From: Dermatophilus congolensis
GTDB taxonomy: Bacteria; Actinomycetota; Actinomycetes; Actinomycetales; Dermatophilaceae
NCBI RefSeq assembly: GCF_900187045.1
Contig: NZ_LT906453.1
Location: forward strand, 1,984,001 to 2,048,000
Length of the DNA stretch: 64,000 nucleotides
Direction: 5' to 3'
Shown here: piece after piece, positions 1-8,629 of the stretch
Numbering within the stretch: position 1 is the stretch's first letter
How the letters are laid out: each line of letters starts with the position of its first letter
Program-made: the position numbers and the translations under genes
The notes under the pieces: model-generated
Told to the model about the DNA's origin: nothing
Databases searched by the model: none
Seen by the model: the letters and a program-made list of their open reading frames with translations, nothing else

Positions 1-414
1 CATTCCAAGCTGCGCATGAATGCTGATTCGATGACGCAGCGAATGGTGACGGCGGTGAGGAATCCGCGAACGAGCGTTCTTGGTCACTGCACGGGGCGGC
101 TCGTGGCTGGCGGGCGGGGCCAGCGTCCGCCGAGTGATTTTGATGCTGAGGCTGTGTTCGCTGCCTGTGTTGAGCATGGGGTGGCTGTTGAAATTAATAG
201 TCGCCCTGAACGGCAGGATCCTCCTGATGAGTTGATCGTGCTGGCTCTTGATATGGGGTGTTTGTTCTCGGTTAACACTGATGCTCATGCGCCTGGCCAG
301 TTGGATTTTTTGGCTTATGGCTGTGAGCGGGCGCAGCGGCTGGGTGTTCCTGCTGAGCGGATTGTGACGACGTGGCCTGTGGATCAGTTGCTGGCGTGGC
401 TAGGGCGCAACTGA
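1..414 (+). CDS. PHP-domain metal-dependent hydrolase, C-terminal part (cut by window start)
   Basis: The reading frame is open from base 1 and ends at TGA 412-414, so only about 137 C-terminal codons are seen. The first codon is a His in an HSKLR context, followed by LGHCTGRL and VNTDAHAPG; these are the late metal-binding motifs of the PHP (polymerase and histidinol phosphatase) superfamily, close to the PHP part of PolX-like and stand-alone actinobacterial PHP proteins. It probably acts as a cytosolic phosphoesterase or nuclease; the substrate cannot be told from this fragment. Its last 15 bases overlap the end of the convergent tetR gene. Confidence 0.8.
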   Translation, partial: HSKLRMNADSMTQRMVTAVRNPRTSVLGHCTGRLVAGGRGQRPPSDFDAEAVFAACVEHGVAVEINSRPERQDPPDELIVLALDMGCLFSVNTDAHAPGQLDFLAYGCERAQRLGVPAERIVTTWPVDQLLAWLGRN

Positions 415-1026
415 CTGATCTTGTGTGTGCTGCGGGGTTGGCCAGCTGGAGTGGAGGCGGCTGGTGGCATTCAGGGTGGCTGTGATGACGTGCTCGGCTG
501 GCATGCCGCGGTCGAGGAGGCGAAATCCTGCATCCACCATGCTTCGGGTGAGTTCGGCGCCAATCTGTGCCTGGGTGTCGTCTGCGGTGAGGTGTTGCCA
601 TGCGGTCAGGAGCATGTCTTGGGTGTTGCGGTGGGCGTGGGCTACGGCCTGGCGTGTTCCGTCAGTGAGGGGTGTGTTTTTGGTGATGTTCATGAGCCAA
701 CCGTGGCCGGTGGTGGCGGCTTGTTCGAGGTTGCTGCGGCACCAGGCGTCGATCTGTTCGGCGGGGGTGTGGGCGCGGGTGACTGCTTCGTTGACGGCGT
801 TGAGCCAGCTAGGCAGGTGGCGTTCGAGTACGAGTGCACGCAGGTCGTCGACGGAGTCGACGTAGCGGTAGATGCTGTTGCGGGCGATTCCTACTGCTGC
901 GGTGACGGCTCCGGCGGTGAGGGCGTGACTGCCATCGGTGCGCATGATGTGTTCGGCTGTGTCGATAAGGGTGGCGCGGACGTTTGCGCGGTGTTCGCGC
1001 ATGGTTGAGGCAGTGATGCGTGGCAT
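400..1026 (-). CDS. TetR-family transcriptional repressor
   Basis: 208 aa. An N-terminal helix-turn-helix of TetR type spans roughly residues 15-60 (ALTAGAVTAAVGIARNSIYR, then YVDSVDDLRALV), followed by a variable all-helical ligand domain. ATG 1024-1026 has a strong AGGAGG ribosome site five bases upstream. It is divergent from the exporter remnant at 1200, the usual layout of a TetR repressor that controls a neighbouring multidrug efflux pump. A short inverted repeat (ATCAG-N5-CTGAT, 1083-1097) lies between the two genes. The ligand is unknown. Because the pump is broken, its regulatory role here may be obsolete. Confidence 0.9.
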   Translation of the reverse strand: MPRITASTMREHRANVRATLIDTAEHIMRTDGSHALTAGAVTAAVGIARNSIYRYVDSVDDLRALVLERHLPSWLNAVNEAVTRAHTPAEQIDAWCRSNLEQAATTGHGWLMNITKNTPLTDGTRQAVAHAHRNTQDMLLTAWQHLTADDTQAQIGAELTRSMVDAGFRLLDRGMPAEHVITATLNATSRLHSSWPTPQHTQDQSVAP

Positions 1027-1082
1027 GACTCCTCCTGGGTTGGTGCCCGCGTAGTGAGGGGGTGTGTTGGTTGATGTGTTTA

Positions 1083-1097
1083 ATCAGTGTGCCTGAT
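1083..1097. promoter_or_regulatory. Candidate TetR operator (short inverted repeat)
   Basis: ATCAG and CTGAT arms of 5 bases are separated by TGTGC in the 173-base region between the divergent tetR and MFS genes. Position fits an operator, but the arms are short and such a match can occur by chance. Confidence 0.25.
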
Positions 1098-1199
1098 GAA
1101 TTGTTTTAGCGACACCCTGTCTCTAACCTCAAAGAACACATATCGCTACCGTGACCCGACCACTCGCCGGGCCATCGCCTCGCTTTCAGGAGTTCTCGG

Positions 1200-2705
1200 A
1201 TGTCACCTACTCCCCCACTAGCTTCATCGGAACCCCGCGATCATCGCTGGGCAGCGTTGGGTGTGCTGGCAGCTAGCCTGTCAATGATCGTGCTTGATGG
1301 GACCATCGTTGGGGTTGCTCTGCCTCAGATCGTCACCAGCCTGCGCCTTGATCTCACCGAGGCACAGTAGGTCAACAGTCTGTACGCCGTTGTTTTTGCT
1401 GCGCTCTTGTTGTCTTTTGGGCGGTTGGGCGATGCCTACGGGCGGCGTCGGCTTTTCCTTGCCGGTATCGCACTTTTCACGGTGAGCAGTATTACTGCTG
1501 GATTCGCTAGCAGTCCGGGTGCGCTTATTGCTTCTCGTGCTGCGCAAGGAGTCGGTGGCGCCATGATTTTGCCTACCACCTTGTCCACGGTGAATGCCCT
1601 TTTTCGTGGGCGGGAGCGGGCGGCTGCATTCGGGGTGTGGGGTGCTGTGATGTCCGGGATGGCCGCGGTCGGGCCATTGCTGGGTGGTGTTTTGACTGAG
1701 TATGTGTCGTGGCGGTGGATTTTCTTCGTGAATATTCCCATCGGGGCGGCGATCATCATGGCTGGGTTGCGCTTTGTTCCAGAGATGCGTGGGGAACCAG
1801 GCACAGGTGGGGCTGACTTTTTGGGTGGGCTTTCCAGCGCTTTGGGGTTTGGGTTGATTGTGTTCGGGCTGATCGAGTCCCAGGATTTGGGCTGGTGGTC
1901 TCCCAAGAGTGTTTTGCAGATTGGTGATCTGTCGTGGCCTGCCACGGCACCGGTTTCGGCAGCGCCGGTGGCGATTGGCGTGGGTGTTCTTCTCCTGGGT
2001 GTTTTTTATGTTGTGGAGCGCGGGCGTGCGCGCTCTGGCCGCACGGGGATTATTGATCTTTCTTTGTTCGCCATTCCTAGTTTCCGGTGGGGCAATGTTG
2101 CGGCGGCGGCGGTTGCAGTGGGTGAGTTCGCGCTGGTGTTTGTGCTTCCGCTGTATCTAGTGATGGTTTTGCATGAGTCGATTCTTACTTCGGGGTTGGT
2201 GCTAGCTGCCATGGCTGTGGGCGCTTTTGTGGCTGGGGCGCAGGCACGGCATGTGTCGGCCCGGTTTGGGGCACCGAAGGTTGTGTTGCTGGGGTTGGGT
2301 CTTGAGGTGGCGGGCTCTGCTACAACTGCGTTGATTCTTGGACCGCAGACATCGGCGTGGCTGATTGCAGCGGCGCTGGTGGTGTACGGCGTTGGCTTGG
2401 GGTTCGCTTCTGCGCAGTTGACTTCTACGGTGCTGCTGGATGTGCCGACTGCCCGTTCTGGTACTGGGTCGGCGGTGCAGAGCACGGTGCGGCAGGTCGG
2501 ATCGGCGCTAGGTACAGCATTGGCGGGTTCGATGCTTGCTGCTGGGCTGGGTGATCGTGGTTTTGGGGCTGATCCGCAGACATTTTCGACGGCTACGGGG
2601 TGGTCTATTGCCGTCTCGGCCGTGTTTTTGCTGTGTGGTTTTGTAGCGGCTTTGCGGGTTGCCGCAGTGGCCAGTGTTGAGGATGGCCAGGCAATACCTG
2701 CGTGA
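1200..2705 (+). pseudogene. DHA2-type MFS drug exporter interrupted by a TAG codon
   Basis: ATG 1200 (AGGAG eight bases upstream) opens a frame running to 2705, 501 codons long, the usual size of a 14-TM EmrB/QacA-like proton-driven exporter. TAG at 1368-1370 (codon 57) interrupts it. Before the stop the protein reads DGTIVGVALPQIV (family motif after TM1); directly after it VNSLYAVVFAALLLSFGRLG and DAYGRRRLF (motif A). In this family the interrupted place is normally Trp (AQW-VNSLY), so a single G-to-A change at 1369 explains it. Everything downstream is intact, including the motif C region. A restart at 1407 would lack TM1 and most of TM2 and is unlikely to work. Sequencing error is the alternative. 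Confidence 0.88.
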
Positions 2706-2741
2706 GGTCTCTTCCCTGGTCGGGATCTGTGCTGAGAATGC

Positions 2742-2787
2742 GGGGGGTGGATACAGATGTCTGTATCCACCCCCCCGCGGTGTTTTT
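2742..2787 (+). terminator. Intrinsic terminator after the MFS gene
   Basis: A perfect 15-bp stem (2742-2756 with 2761-2775, loop ATGT) is followed by TGTTTTT at 2781-2787. The T-run lies on the + strand side, so it ends transcription coming from the MFS remnant; the stem also lies just past the stop of the convergent decarboxylase. Confidence 0.85.
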
Positions 2788-4432
2788 ACAGGGCTGCTGC
2801 GATTTTGTGTAGTAGCTGTGGAGCGTCTTGGGCATCTGTGATGGCTTCGATGAGTACGAGTGAGTTGGGGTTGGCTGCGGCTTTTTCTAGTGCTTGTTGC
2901 ATCTGGGTGCCGGTGCGTGCGGTGATGGTTATGGAGTCTTTCGGGTCGGCGCCGAAGAATTCCAGCGCTTGGCTCCATCTCCATGCGGGGATGTCGTTGT
3001 AGGCGGCTGTTTTTCCGTGGATCATCCGCTCAACTGTGTATCCGTCGTTGTTGACGAGGACGATCACGGCGGGGACGCGTTCGCGGATGATTTGTCCGAG
3101 TTCTTGGATGGTGAGTTGGGCTGCGCCGTCGCCGATGAGTAGCACGGGTCGGCGCTGCGGGTTGGCCAGTCCGGCCCCGAGCATGGCTGGCAGGGTGTAG
3201 CCGATTGATCCCCACATGGGTTGTCCGATGAACGCGACTCCTTGTGGCAGGCGCATCCCTGACATGCCGAAGAAGCTGGTGCCTTGGTCGGCGAGGACGA
3301 TGTTTCCTTCGGTGAATGAGTTGGCCACGAGTGGCCAGAGCATGTCTTGGGTGAGGGGGTCGTCGGTGGGTTCGGCGGTGACAGATTCGGCTGGGCGTTC
3401 CAGGGGCATGCCTTGCGGTTGGACGTCGTTGAGCACGCTGGTGAGGATGCGGATGGCCCGTTCCATGGATAGGGGGGTGAAGAGTTCTTGGCCGACTCGG
3501 CTTATTGATCGTCGTATTTCAAGTTGGCGGGCTGGGTCGATGTTTCCGCTGAATCCGGCGGTGGTGTTGTCAGTGAAGTCGACGCCGATGGTAATGAGGG
3601 CTTGGGCGTCTTCGATGGTGGAGCGGACTGATTCTTCGGAGGCTGAGCCGACGTAGATTCCTGCGAAGTTGGGGGCAGATTCATCTACGAGGGTTTTTCC
3701 CCAGCTGAGGGTGGCTACGGGCAGTCCCGTGTCGGCGAGTAGTTCGCTGAGGGCTTCGGTGGCGCCGAGACGTTGGACTGCAATGTCGGCTAGTACTGCT
3801 GTTTTCTTTCCGGTGAGGAAGGTTCGTGCGGCTTCTTCGAATGCTTTTTCTGCTGCTTTGGTGGAGGCTTGAGTGATGAGTTCAAGCGGGGTTGTTGGCC
3901 GTTCGGTGGGGGTTGCTGCTACGTCTGCAGCCAGGAGGAGAAAGCCGGGTTTTTTCTCGAAGATCGCGGTGCGCAGTACGCGGTCGATTTCCCATGTTGC
4001 GTTGGGTGCTTTGAGGTCGGCGCTGGCGCAGCTGATTTCGCTGGCCATGCGGAGGAAGTGTTTGAAGTCTCCGGTGCCCAGTGAGTGGTGCAGTTTTTGA
4101 TGTGCGGCTTGGATTTCTTTGCGGGGGGCTCCGACGATGTGGATGACTGGTACTGATTCGGCGTAGGAGCCGGCGAGGGCGTTGGCTGCGGAGAGTTCGC
4201 CGACTCCGTAGGTGGTCAGGAGTGCTCCGGCGCCACGGACGCGTGCGTACCCGTCGGCGGCGTATCCGGCGTTGAGTTCGTTTCCGGAGCCGATCCATCG
4301 GATGTGTTCGTGATTGAGGACGTGGTCGAGGAATCGCAGGTTGTAGTCGCCGGGTACGCCGAATAGTTCGGTGATGCCGAGTTCGACTAGGCGATCTAGG
4401 AGGTAGTCGCCGATGGTGTACGTGGAGGTCAT
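2786..4432 (-). CDS. ThDP-dependent alpha-keto acid decarboxylase (pyruvate/indolepyruvate type)
   Basis: 548 aa, normal family length. Non-oxidative decarboxylation of a 2-keto acid to an aldehyde with thiamine diphosphate and Mg2+. The N-terminal PYR domain holds the catalytic Glu52 (SGNELNAGYAADGYAR); the C-terminal PP domain has GDGAAQ followed by VNNDGYTVE, the classic GDG-NN diphosphate/Mg2+ motif. It most resembles pyruvate decarboxylase and indole-3-pyruvate decarboxylase; the substrate (pyruvate, phenylpyruvate, indolepyruvate or branched keto acids) cannot be fixed. I use ATG 4432, because AAGAAGG precedes it and the family start (MTSTYTIGDYLLDRL) follows; the frame runs 25 codons further upstream. 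Transcribed alone. Confidence 0.9.
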   Translation of the reverse strand: MTSTYTIGDYLLDRLVELGITELFGVPGDYNLRFLDHVLNHEHIRWIGSGNELNAGYAADGYARVRGAGALLTTYGVGELSAANALAGSYAESVPVIHIVGAPRKEIQAAHQKLHHSLGTGDFKHFLRMASEISCASADLKAPNATWEIDRVLRTAIFEKKPGFLLLAADVAATPTERPTTPLELITQASTKAAEKAFEEAARTFLTGKKTAVLADIAVQRLGATEALSELLADTGLPVATLSWGKTLVDESAPNFAGIYVGSASEESVRSTIEDAQALITIGVDFTDNTTAGFSGNIDPARQLEIRRSISRVGQELFTPLSMERAIRILTSVLNDVQPQGMPLERPAESVTAEPTDDPLTQDMLWPLVANSFTEGNIVLADQGTSFFGMSGMRLPQGVAFIGQPMWGSIGYTLPAMLGAGLANPQRRPVLLIGDGAAQLTIQELGQIIRERVPAVIVLVNNDGYTVERMIHGKTAAYNDIPAWRWSQALEFFGADPKDSITITARTGTQMQQALEKAAANPNSLVLIEAITDAQDAPQLLHKIAAAL

Positions 4433-4541
4433 GTGGCCTTCTTTGCAGTGTGGGTTGGTTGGTGCCGTGCGTGTTTGACGGCGTACCCCCCTGGGCCATC
4501 TAAACAATTTAGTTGCTAGTTACCAACGACTAAGGGTTGGG

Positions 4542-5531
4542 TTATTTCGCGTGTGTGACTTTGGGTGTGGCTCCCCACCAGGTGATGCGTCGCCAGATCC
4601 ATTCCAGTGGGCCGTAGGGGAATCGCGATAGCCATAGCGTGGCAAGAAGGTGCTGCAAAGCAAGGATGACGATGGCGAGGACGGCTGCTAGGCGCAGGTC
4701 GGTGATTTTCTCCAGGCCGAGCAGGTTGGTTGCGACTAGGACCAGCGGTGTGGCAGTGAGGTAGAAGGTGAATGCAGTGCGCCCGAGCGGTTCGCATACT
4801 GCGCGTAGCGCGTTGCGTGCTGGGGTTTGCCACAGCAAGGCCAGGGCAAGGATGTAGAACATGGCAGTGAGCATCCCGGCGACTGCGCCGGCGGTGGTGG
4901 AGCGTGGGTCTTCAGGGGTTTGCCATTGCCACCACAGTGCTGCAGCTGAGGCTAGAGCAGTCAGGGTGGCAGCGATCGTGATTCGGCGGCCTGCGTGTTC
5001 GAGGTGGGCTGGTATGTCATATCTCGCGGCGGCGGCACCTAGGAGGATGACTCCTGGGGTGGCCGCCACTCCCCCGTCGGCGAACACAAACGCGAGCAAG
5101 CTCAGAGTTACCCCGAGGGCGAGGAGCACGAGGGGGCTAGCCAGAAGGATGGCTGGAATAAGGAGTAGGCCCACTGTGGCGTAAAGACCGAGTACTTCTC
5201 CGGAGTAGAGGATTTGGTGGGCGATGCCGATGAGTAGCAGGGCAGCGAGTCGGCGCGTGAGCACGATCCATGGTGAGCGACCGCGTCGTCGCGCGGAGTG
5301 CGCGATGAAGGTGAGGGACATTCCGAAGAGGATCATGAAGATTGGCATGAATCGACCGGTGATGGTGGCGTGGAATGCGTGGAGCAGGCTGTCGGGGGTG
5401 AGATTGATGGGGGCATCTACGTCGTGCCAGAGGGAGGTGATGTCGGGAATGTTGACGAAGAGGATGCCTGCGATGGCGAATCCTCGCAGTGTGTCAAGAA
5501 AGGGGTAGCGGTGAGCGGGAGGGGTGGCCAT
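4542..5531 (-). CDS. DUF418 family multi-pass membrane protein
   Basis: 329 aa, very hydrophobic, with about eight to ten predicted membrane segments. The start RYPFLDTLRGFAIAGILFVN is the hallmark of the DUF418/YeiB-like family, and the C-terminal part (FYLTATPLVLVATNLL, then FPYGPLEWIWRR) is the DUF418 domain itself. The molecular function is not established; some relatives are linked to acyltransferase-like folds. ATG 5531 is chosen; a GTG ten codons upstream (5561) is possible, and neither has a clear ribosome site. Confidence 0.8.
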   Translation of the reverse strand: MATPPAHRYPFLDTLRGFAIAGILFVNIPDITSLWHDVDAPINLTPDSLLHAFHATITGRFMPIFMILFGMSLTFIAHSARRRGRSPWIVLTRRLAALLLIGIAHQILYSGEVLGLYATVGLLLIPAILLASPLVLLALGVTLSLLAFVFADGGVAATPGVILLGAAAARYDIPAHLEHAGRRITIAATLTALASAAALWWQWQTPEDPRSTTAGAVAGMLTAMFYILALALLWQTPARNALRAVCEPLGRTAFTFYLTATPLVLVATNLLGLEKITDLRLAAVLAIVILALQHLLATLWLSRFPYGPLEWIWRRITWWGATPKVTHAK

Positions 5532-5628
5532 ATAGGTAACCGTAGAAGCTTTGTGGCACACAAGGATTGGCGGGTTACCGCATCGGTGAGGGTTCCTGTG
5601 GTCGGTGTGTTGAGTTGGTGGCGCTGGC

Positions 5629-5634
5629 GATAAT
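5629..5634 (+). promoter_or_regulatory. Extended -10 element, probable leaderless start of the K+ channel gene
   Basis: GATAAT lies six bases before ATG 5641 and no ribosome binding site is present, so transcription would start at or next to the start codon. Confidence 0.5.
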
Positions 5635-5640
5635 CCGTGT

Positions 5641-6431
5641 ATGGATTGCAGCGCGGAGTCGCGGCGGCGTGCGTGGGAGAGGCGAACGGGACCGTGGATG
5701 ACGGGGGTGGCGCTGCTGTTTTTGGTTGCGTTTGCGTGGCCGATTTTGGATCCGGGGATTTCGCGGCGGTGGCACGAGGTTTCTGCGGTGGTGATGGATG
5801 TGACATGGGGGCTGTTTGCCCTCGATTACGGGGTGCGGTTGTGTTTATCGCGGCAGCGTTGTCGGTTTTTGTTGCACAGTCCGATTGAGTTATTGGTGGT
5901 TTTGTTACCGATGCTGCGGCCATTGCGGTTGTTGACGGTGTTGGTGGTGGTGCATCGCACGTCTGCGGCCATGCTGCGAGGGCGGGTTGTGGTGTACATC
6001 GTGGGTGGGGCGTTGTTTTTGGCGTTTGTTGGGGCGCTGGCGATGTTGGATGCCGAGCGGGGTGCGCCGGGTGCGCATATTGATACGTATGGGGATGCGG
6101 TGTGGTGGGCGTTGGCGACGATGACGACGGTTGGGTATGGGGATGCGTATCCGGTGACTATGCATGGGCGTTTGATTGCCGCGGGCATGATGATTGGCGG
6201 TATTGCTTTGTTGGGTTCGGTGACTGCGTCGTTGGCGTCGTGGTTGACGGATCGGTTGGCGGTTCCTGATGAGGTGCGGGCTCGGTGGATGTGGCTCAGT
6301 TGACGGCGCGGGTTGCTGAGTTGACTGCGCAGGTGGAGAGGTTGACGGAGATGATTGAGCAACAGAGGACTGCGGAGTCTGCTGGGAAGGCATACTCGTC
6401 GGTATTGCCGCAGTCGCGCACTGACGCGTAA
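5641..6431 (+). pseudogene. Two-TM-pore potassium channel with its coiled-coil tail out of frame
   Basis: The intact frame 5641-6303 encodes 220 aa: several membrane segments, then a pore loop with the K+ selectivity filter TVGYGD at residues 163-168 and a last membrane helix (ion-trans-2 type channel). It ends WMWLS-stop. From 6291 the frame one base earlier carries 46 codons to TAA 6429-6431 that form a textbook heptad pattern (hydrophobic residues L, V, L, V, L, I spaced 4-3-4-3-4), followed by a polar tail. Related actinobacterial channels end in such a coiled coil. A one-base deletion between about 6240 and 6300 explains the break. The pore may still work without the tail; hence 'pseudogene' refers to the full-length form. 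Confidence 0.7.
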
Positions 6432-6480
6432 TATCAACACATATTCGCATCAAATTGATGCGTTTGTGAGGAGGGTCAAA

Positions 6481-6720
6481 ATGGAATCGCTGAACGTCGC
6501 TCGCAAGGGAAACACTGTTCGCCGTATCACCGCGAACCTGCGCGACCGTGACTCCAAGAACCTGGACAAGATCGCGCAGACGCAGGGCTTGAACCCCAAT
6601 GACGCGATTCGGCAGGCTTTGGCCACGCAGGCTTTTCTTCAGGATGCTTTGAAGAAGGGCGGGGCGATTTTGGTGCGTGAAGCTGATGGCGCCATCCGTG
6701 AGGTTCAGTTCGTTGGGTGA
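6481..6720 (+). CDS. Small ribbon-helix-helix-like protein
   Basis: 79 aa. ATG 6481 has a strong ribosome site (GAGGAGGG, 6-7 bases upstream). After a basic N-terminus, NTVRRITANLRDRDSKNLDK followed by IAQTQGLNPNDAIRQAL fits the beta-strand, helix, helix pattern of CopG/Arc-type DNA-binding proteins, with the 'NPNDAIRQAL' helix typical of that fold. The last 30 residues hold a VREADGAIREVQF strand. It could be an autoregulated DNA-binding protein or an antitoxin-like half of a pair with the overlapping membrane protein. No partner toxin family is recognised. Function unknown. Confidence 0.75.
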   Translation: MESLNVARKGNTVRRITANLRDRDSKNLDKIAQTQGLNPNDAIRQALATQAFLQDALKKGGAILVREADGAIREVQFVG

Positions 6721-7003
6721 AGAGACTGAGCTTCCGGTAGAGGAGTATCCGCCCCAGAACGACTCTGTCAGTGAAGGCCCCTCCCTTGGTCCGGTGGAAA
6801 GAAGCCGGGAGCGTAAACGGTCGTGGATCGTTGGGGTTGCGCTGTGTTTGTTTATCGTCGTGACGGTGTTGCCGATGGTCGCGGTGATTTTTGGGTGGCG
6901 TTCGTGGGATGAAATTAAAGATGTTTCGGCTTTGGTTGTGCCGGTTGTTGTGTCGGTAGTGGGGTCGATTACTGGTTTTTATTTCGGTTCTCAGCACTCG
7001 TGA
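6713..7003 (+). CDS. Small two-helix membrane protein coupled to the RHH-like gene
   Basis: About 96 aa from TTG 6713, which overlaps the stop codon of the upstream gene; GTGAGG (6698-6703) sits at ribosome-site distance. GTG 6698 is another possible start. An acidic, proline-containing N-terminus (about 35 residues) and a basic RSRERKR patch precede two membrane helices (WIVGVALCLFIVVTVLPMVA; then VVPVVVSVVGSITGFYFGS) joined by a short loop. The C-terminal helix resembles that of small membrane proteins of unknown function that end GFYFGS. Overlap suggests translational coupling with the RHH-like gene. No function can be assigned. Confidence 0.6.
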   Translation: MGEETELPVEEYPPQNDSVSEGPSLGPVERSRERKRSWIVGVALCLFIVVTVLPMVAVIFGWRSWDEIKDVSALVVPVVVSVVGSITGFYFGSQHS

Positions 7004-7065
7004 TAACCACAAAGGTGGGGGCCTGACCCAATGCGGGTCAGGCCCCCACCTTTGTGGTTATTTTT
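7003..7065. terminator. Long bidirectional terminator hairpin
   Basis: A perfect 27-bp stem (7003-7029 with 7035-7061) with loop AATGC lies between two convergent genes, both of whose stop codons touch it. A T-run (7060-7065) follows on the + strand. Confidence 0.9.
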
Positions 7066-8617
7066 ACTTGAGCGCTGGTGGTGGCGTGGGGGCACCTTCG
7101 GGGGGAAGAACTTTCGGGTACTTGTTGGCGGTGGGGGCACTGGTGGGTGGGGTTGCTTGTGGGGTGGCAGCCAGTGGGGTGTTCCCTCGGGCGGGGGCGG
7201 GGTCCCAGTGGGTGTCGACGAGTTTGCGCTGCACGATGATTGCTGCGGTGAGCAGTGCTAGCGCTAGGAGCGCGGCGACGGTGATTCCCCATACGGTGCC
7301 CGGGCGGGAGCCGTAGCCGATGATGAGGCCGAACCAGCCGAAGTCGGTGTCACCGAATGTGGTGTTTGCGGTGCCGAGGTCGCCCAGTACTTTCATGAGC
7401 AGGGCGGGCAGGAAGGTGATGAGTAGGCCGTTGACGAATGCGCCGGCGACTGCGCCTCGGCGCCCACCTGTTGCGTTGCCGTATACGCCTGCGGCGCCGC
7501 CGGTGAAGAAGTGGGGCACCAGGCCGGGGAGGATGAGAGCCAGGCCGAAGGTGGGACCGAACCATAGTCCTAGGGATAGGAGCGCGACGAGCCCTCCGGT
7601 GAAGCTTGCGATGAAGCCGATCAGGACGGCGTTTTGGGCGTAGGGGAAGACGATGGGGCAGTCGAGCGCGGGGATTGCGCCGGGGACAACTTTATCTGCG
7701 ATGCCTTGGAAGGCGGGGATGAGTTCTCCCAGGATGGTACGCACACCGAAGAGGATGACTGCTACGGAGATGCCGAACTGTAGACCTTGGGTGACCGAGT
7801 GCATGAGGTAGTTGCCGACGTTGGTTGCGCCGCCTTCGAAGGCGGTGAAGGCAGTTTTTTCGCCGGTGCGTAGCAGGAAGGCTACGGCGACGACGAGGTA
7901 CATGATCACCATGGATAGTGCGGTGGCGACCATGGAGTCGCGGAGGAATCGGAGCGATTCGGGGACTTTGACGTCTTCGGTGGAGGGGCTTTTTCCTGAG
8001 CCGTTGACTGCGCGGCCTACTGCGCCGGAGGCGATGTAGCCCAGGGTGCCGAAGTGTCCGATTGCTACTGAGTCATCGCCGGTGATTTTGCGGGTCCAGG
8101 GGTGCGCGAGGGCGGGTAGGGAGACCATGAGGACGCCCAGAAGGGTTGCGCCGAGGGCTACGACGATGGGGGCGGGGATTCCGGAGGACATCATGACGAC
8201 GGTGATGAGTGTGGACATGAAGAGCAGGTGGTGTCCGGTGAGGAAGACGTAGCGCAGGGGTGTCAGGCGTGCCAGCAGGAGTGCTACGACGAATCCGAGG
8301 ATCATGATCCAGGAGACGTGGGCGCCGAATTTTTTCTGTGCGATGCCGACGATTGCTTCGTTGGTGGGGACCACTCCGTGGGCGCCGAGTGCACCTTGGA
8401 TCATGATGCCGAGGGGTTCCAGGGAGTTGACGACGAGGTTGGCTCCGGCGCCGATGAGGAGGAATCCGAGGGTTGCTTTGAGGGCGCCGGCGATGATTTG
8501 TCCTGTGGACTTTTTCATCGCGATGAGTCCTACGGCGGTGATGATGCCGATGAGGAATGCGGGGACGGCGAGGATTTCGTTGACGATGAATTGCGCTGTG
8601 GCGGCGATGATGTTCAT
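7064..8617 (-). CDS. ulaA: PTS ascorbate-family transporter, IIC subunit (UlaA/SgaT type)
   Basis: 517 aa polytopic membrane permease of the PTS ascorbate-galactitol superfamily, which imports a sugar acid-like substrate while it is phosphorylated. Visible are N-terminal LIGIITAVGLIAMKKSTGQI, conserved PFLTGHHLLFMST-like text (VFLTGHHLLFMST) and DCPIVFPYAQNAVLIGFIAS, all typical of SgaT/UlaA. The last 45 residues are a Pro/Ala/Thr-rich cytosolic tail. It lies 12 bases after the fused IIA-IIB gene and is surely co-transcribed. None of the ascorbate-6-phosphate catabolic genes (ulaG, D, E, F) is nearby, so L-ascorbate is only the family default substrate. Confidence 0.9.
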   Translation of the reverse strand: MNIIAATAQFIVNEILAVPAFLIGIITAVGLIAMKKSTGQIIAGALKATLGFLLIGAGANLVVNSLEPLGIMIQGALGAHGVVPTNEAIVGIAQKKFGAHVSWIMILGFVVALLLARLTPLRYVFLTGHHLLFMSTLITVVMMSSGIPAPIVVALGATLLGVLMVSLPALAHPWTRKITGDDSVAIGHFGTLGYIASGAVGRAVNGSGKSPSTEDVKVPESLRFLRDSMVATALSMVIMYLVVAVAFLLRTGEKTAFTAFEGGATNVGNYLMHSVTQGLQFGISVAVILFGVRTILGELIPAFQGIADKVVPGAIPALDCPIVFPYAQNAVLIGFIASFTGGLVALLSLGLWFGPTFGLALILPGLVPHFFTGGAAGVYGNATGGRRGAVAGAFVNGLLITFLPALLMKVLGDLGTANTTFGDTDFGWFGLIIGYGSRPGTVWGITVAALLALALLTAAIIVQRKLVDTHWDPAPARGNTPLAATPQATPPTSAPTANKYPKVLPPEGAPTPPPALK

Positions 8618-8629
8618 GTCTGTTTCCGT

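Noticed and set aside
6286-6303. Programmed -1 frameshift in the K+ channel gene
   Set aside because: No slippery heptamer or downstream pseudoknot could be seen; a simple deletion is more likely.
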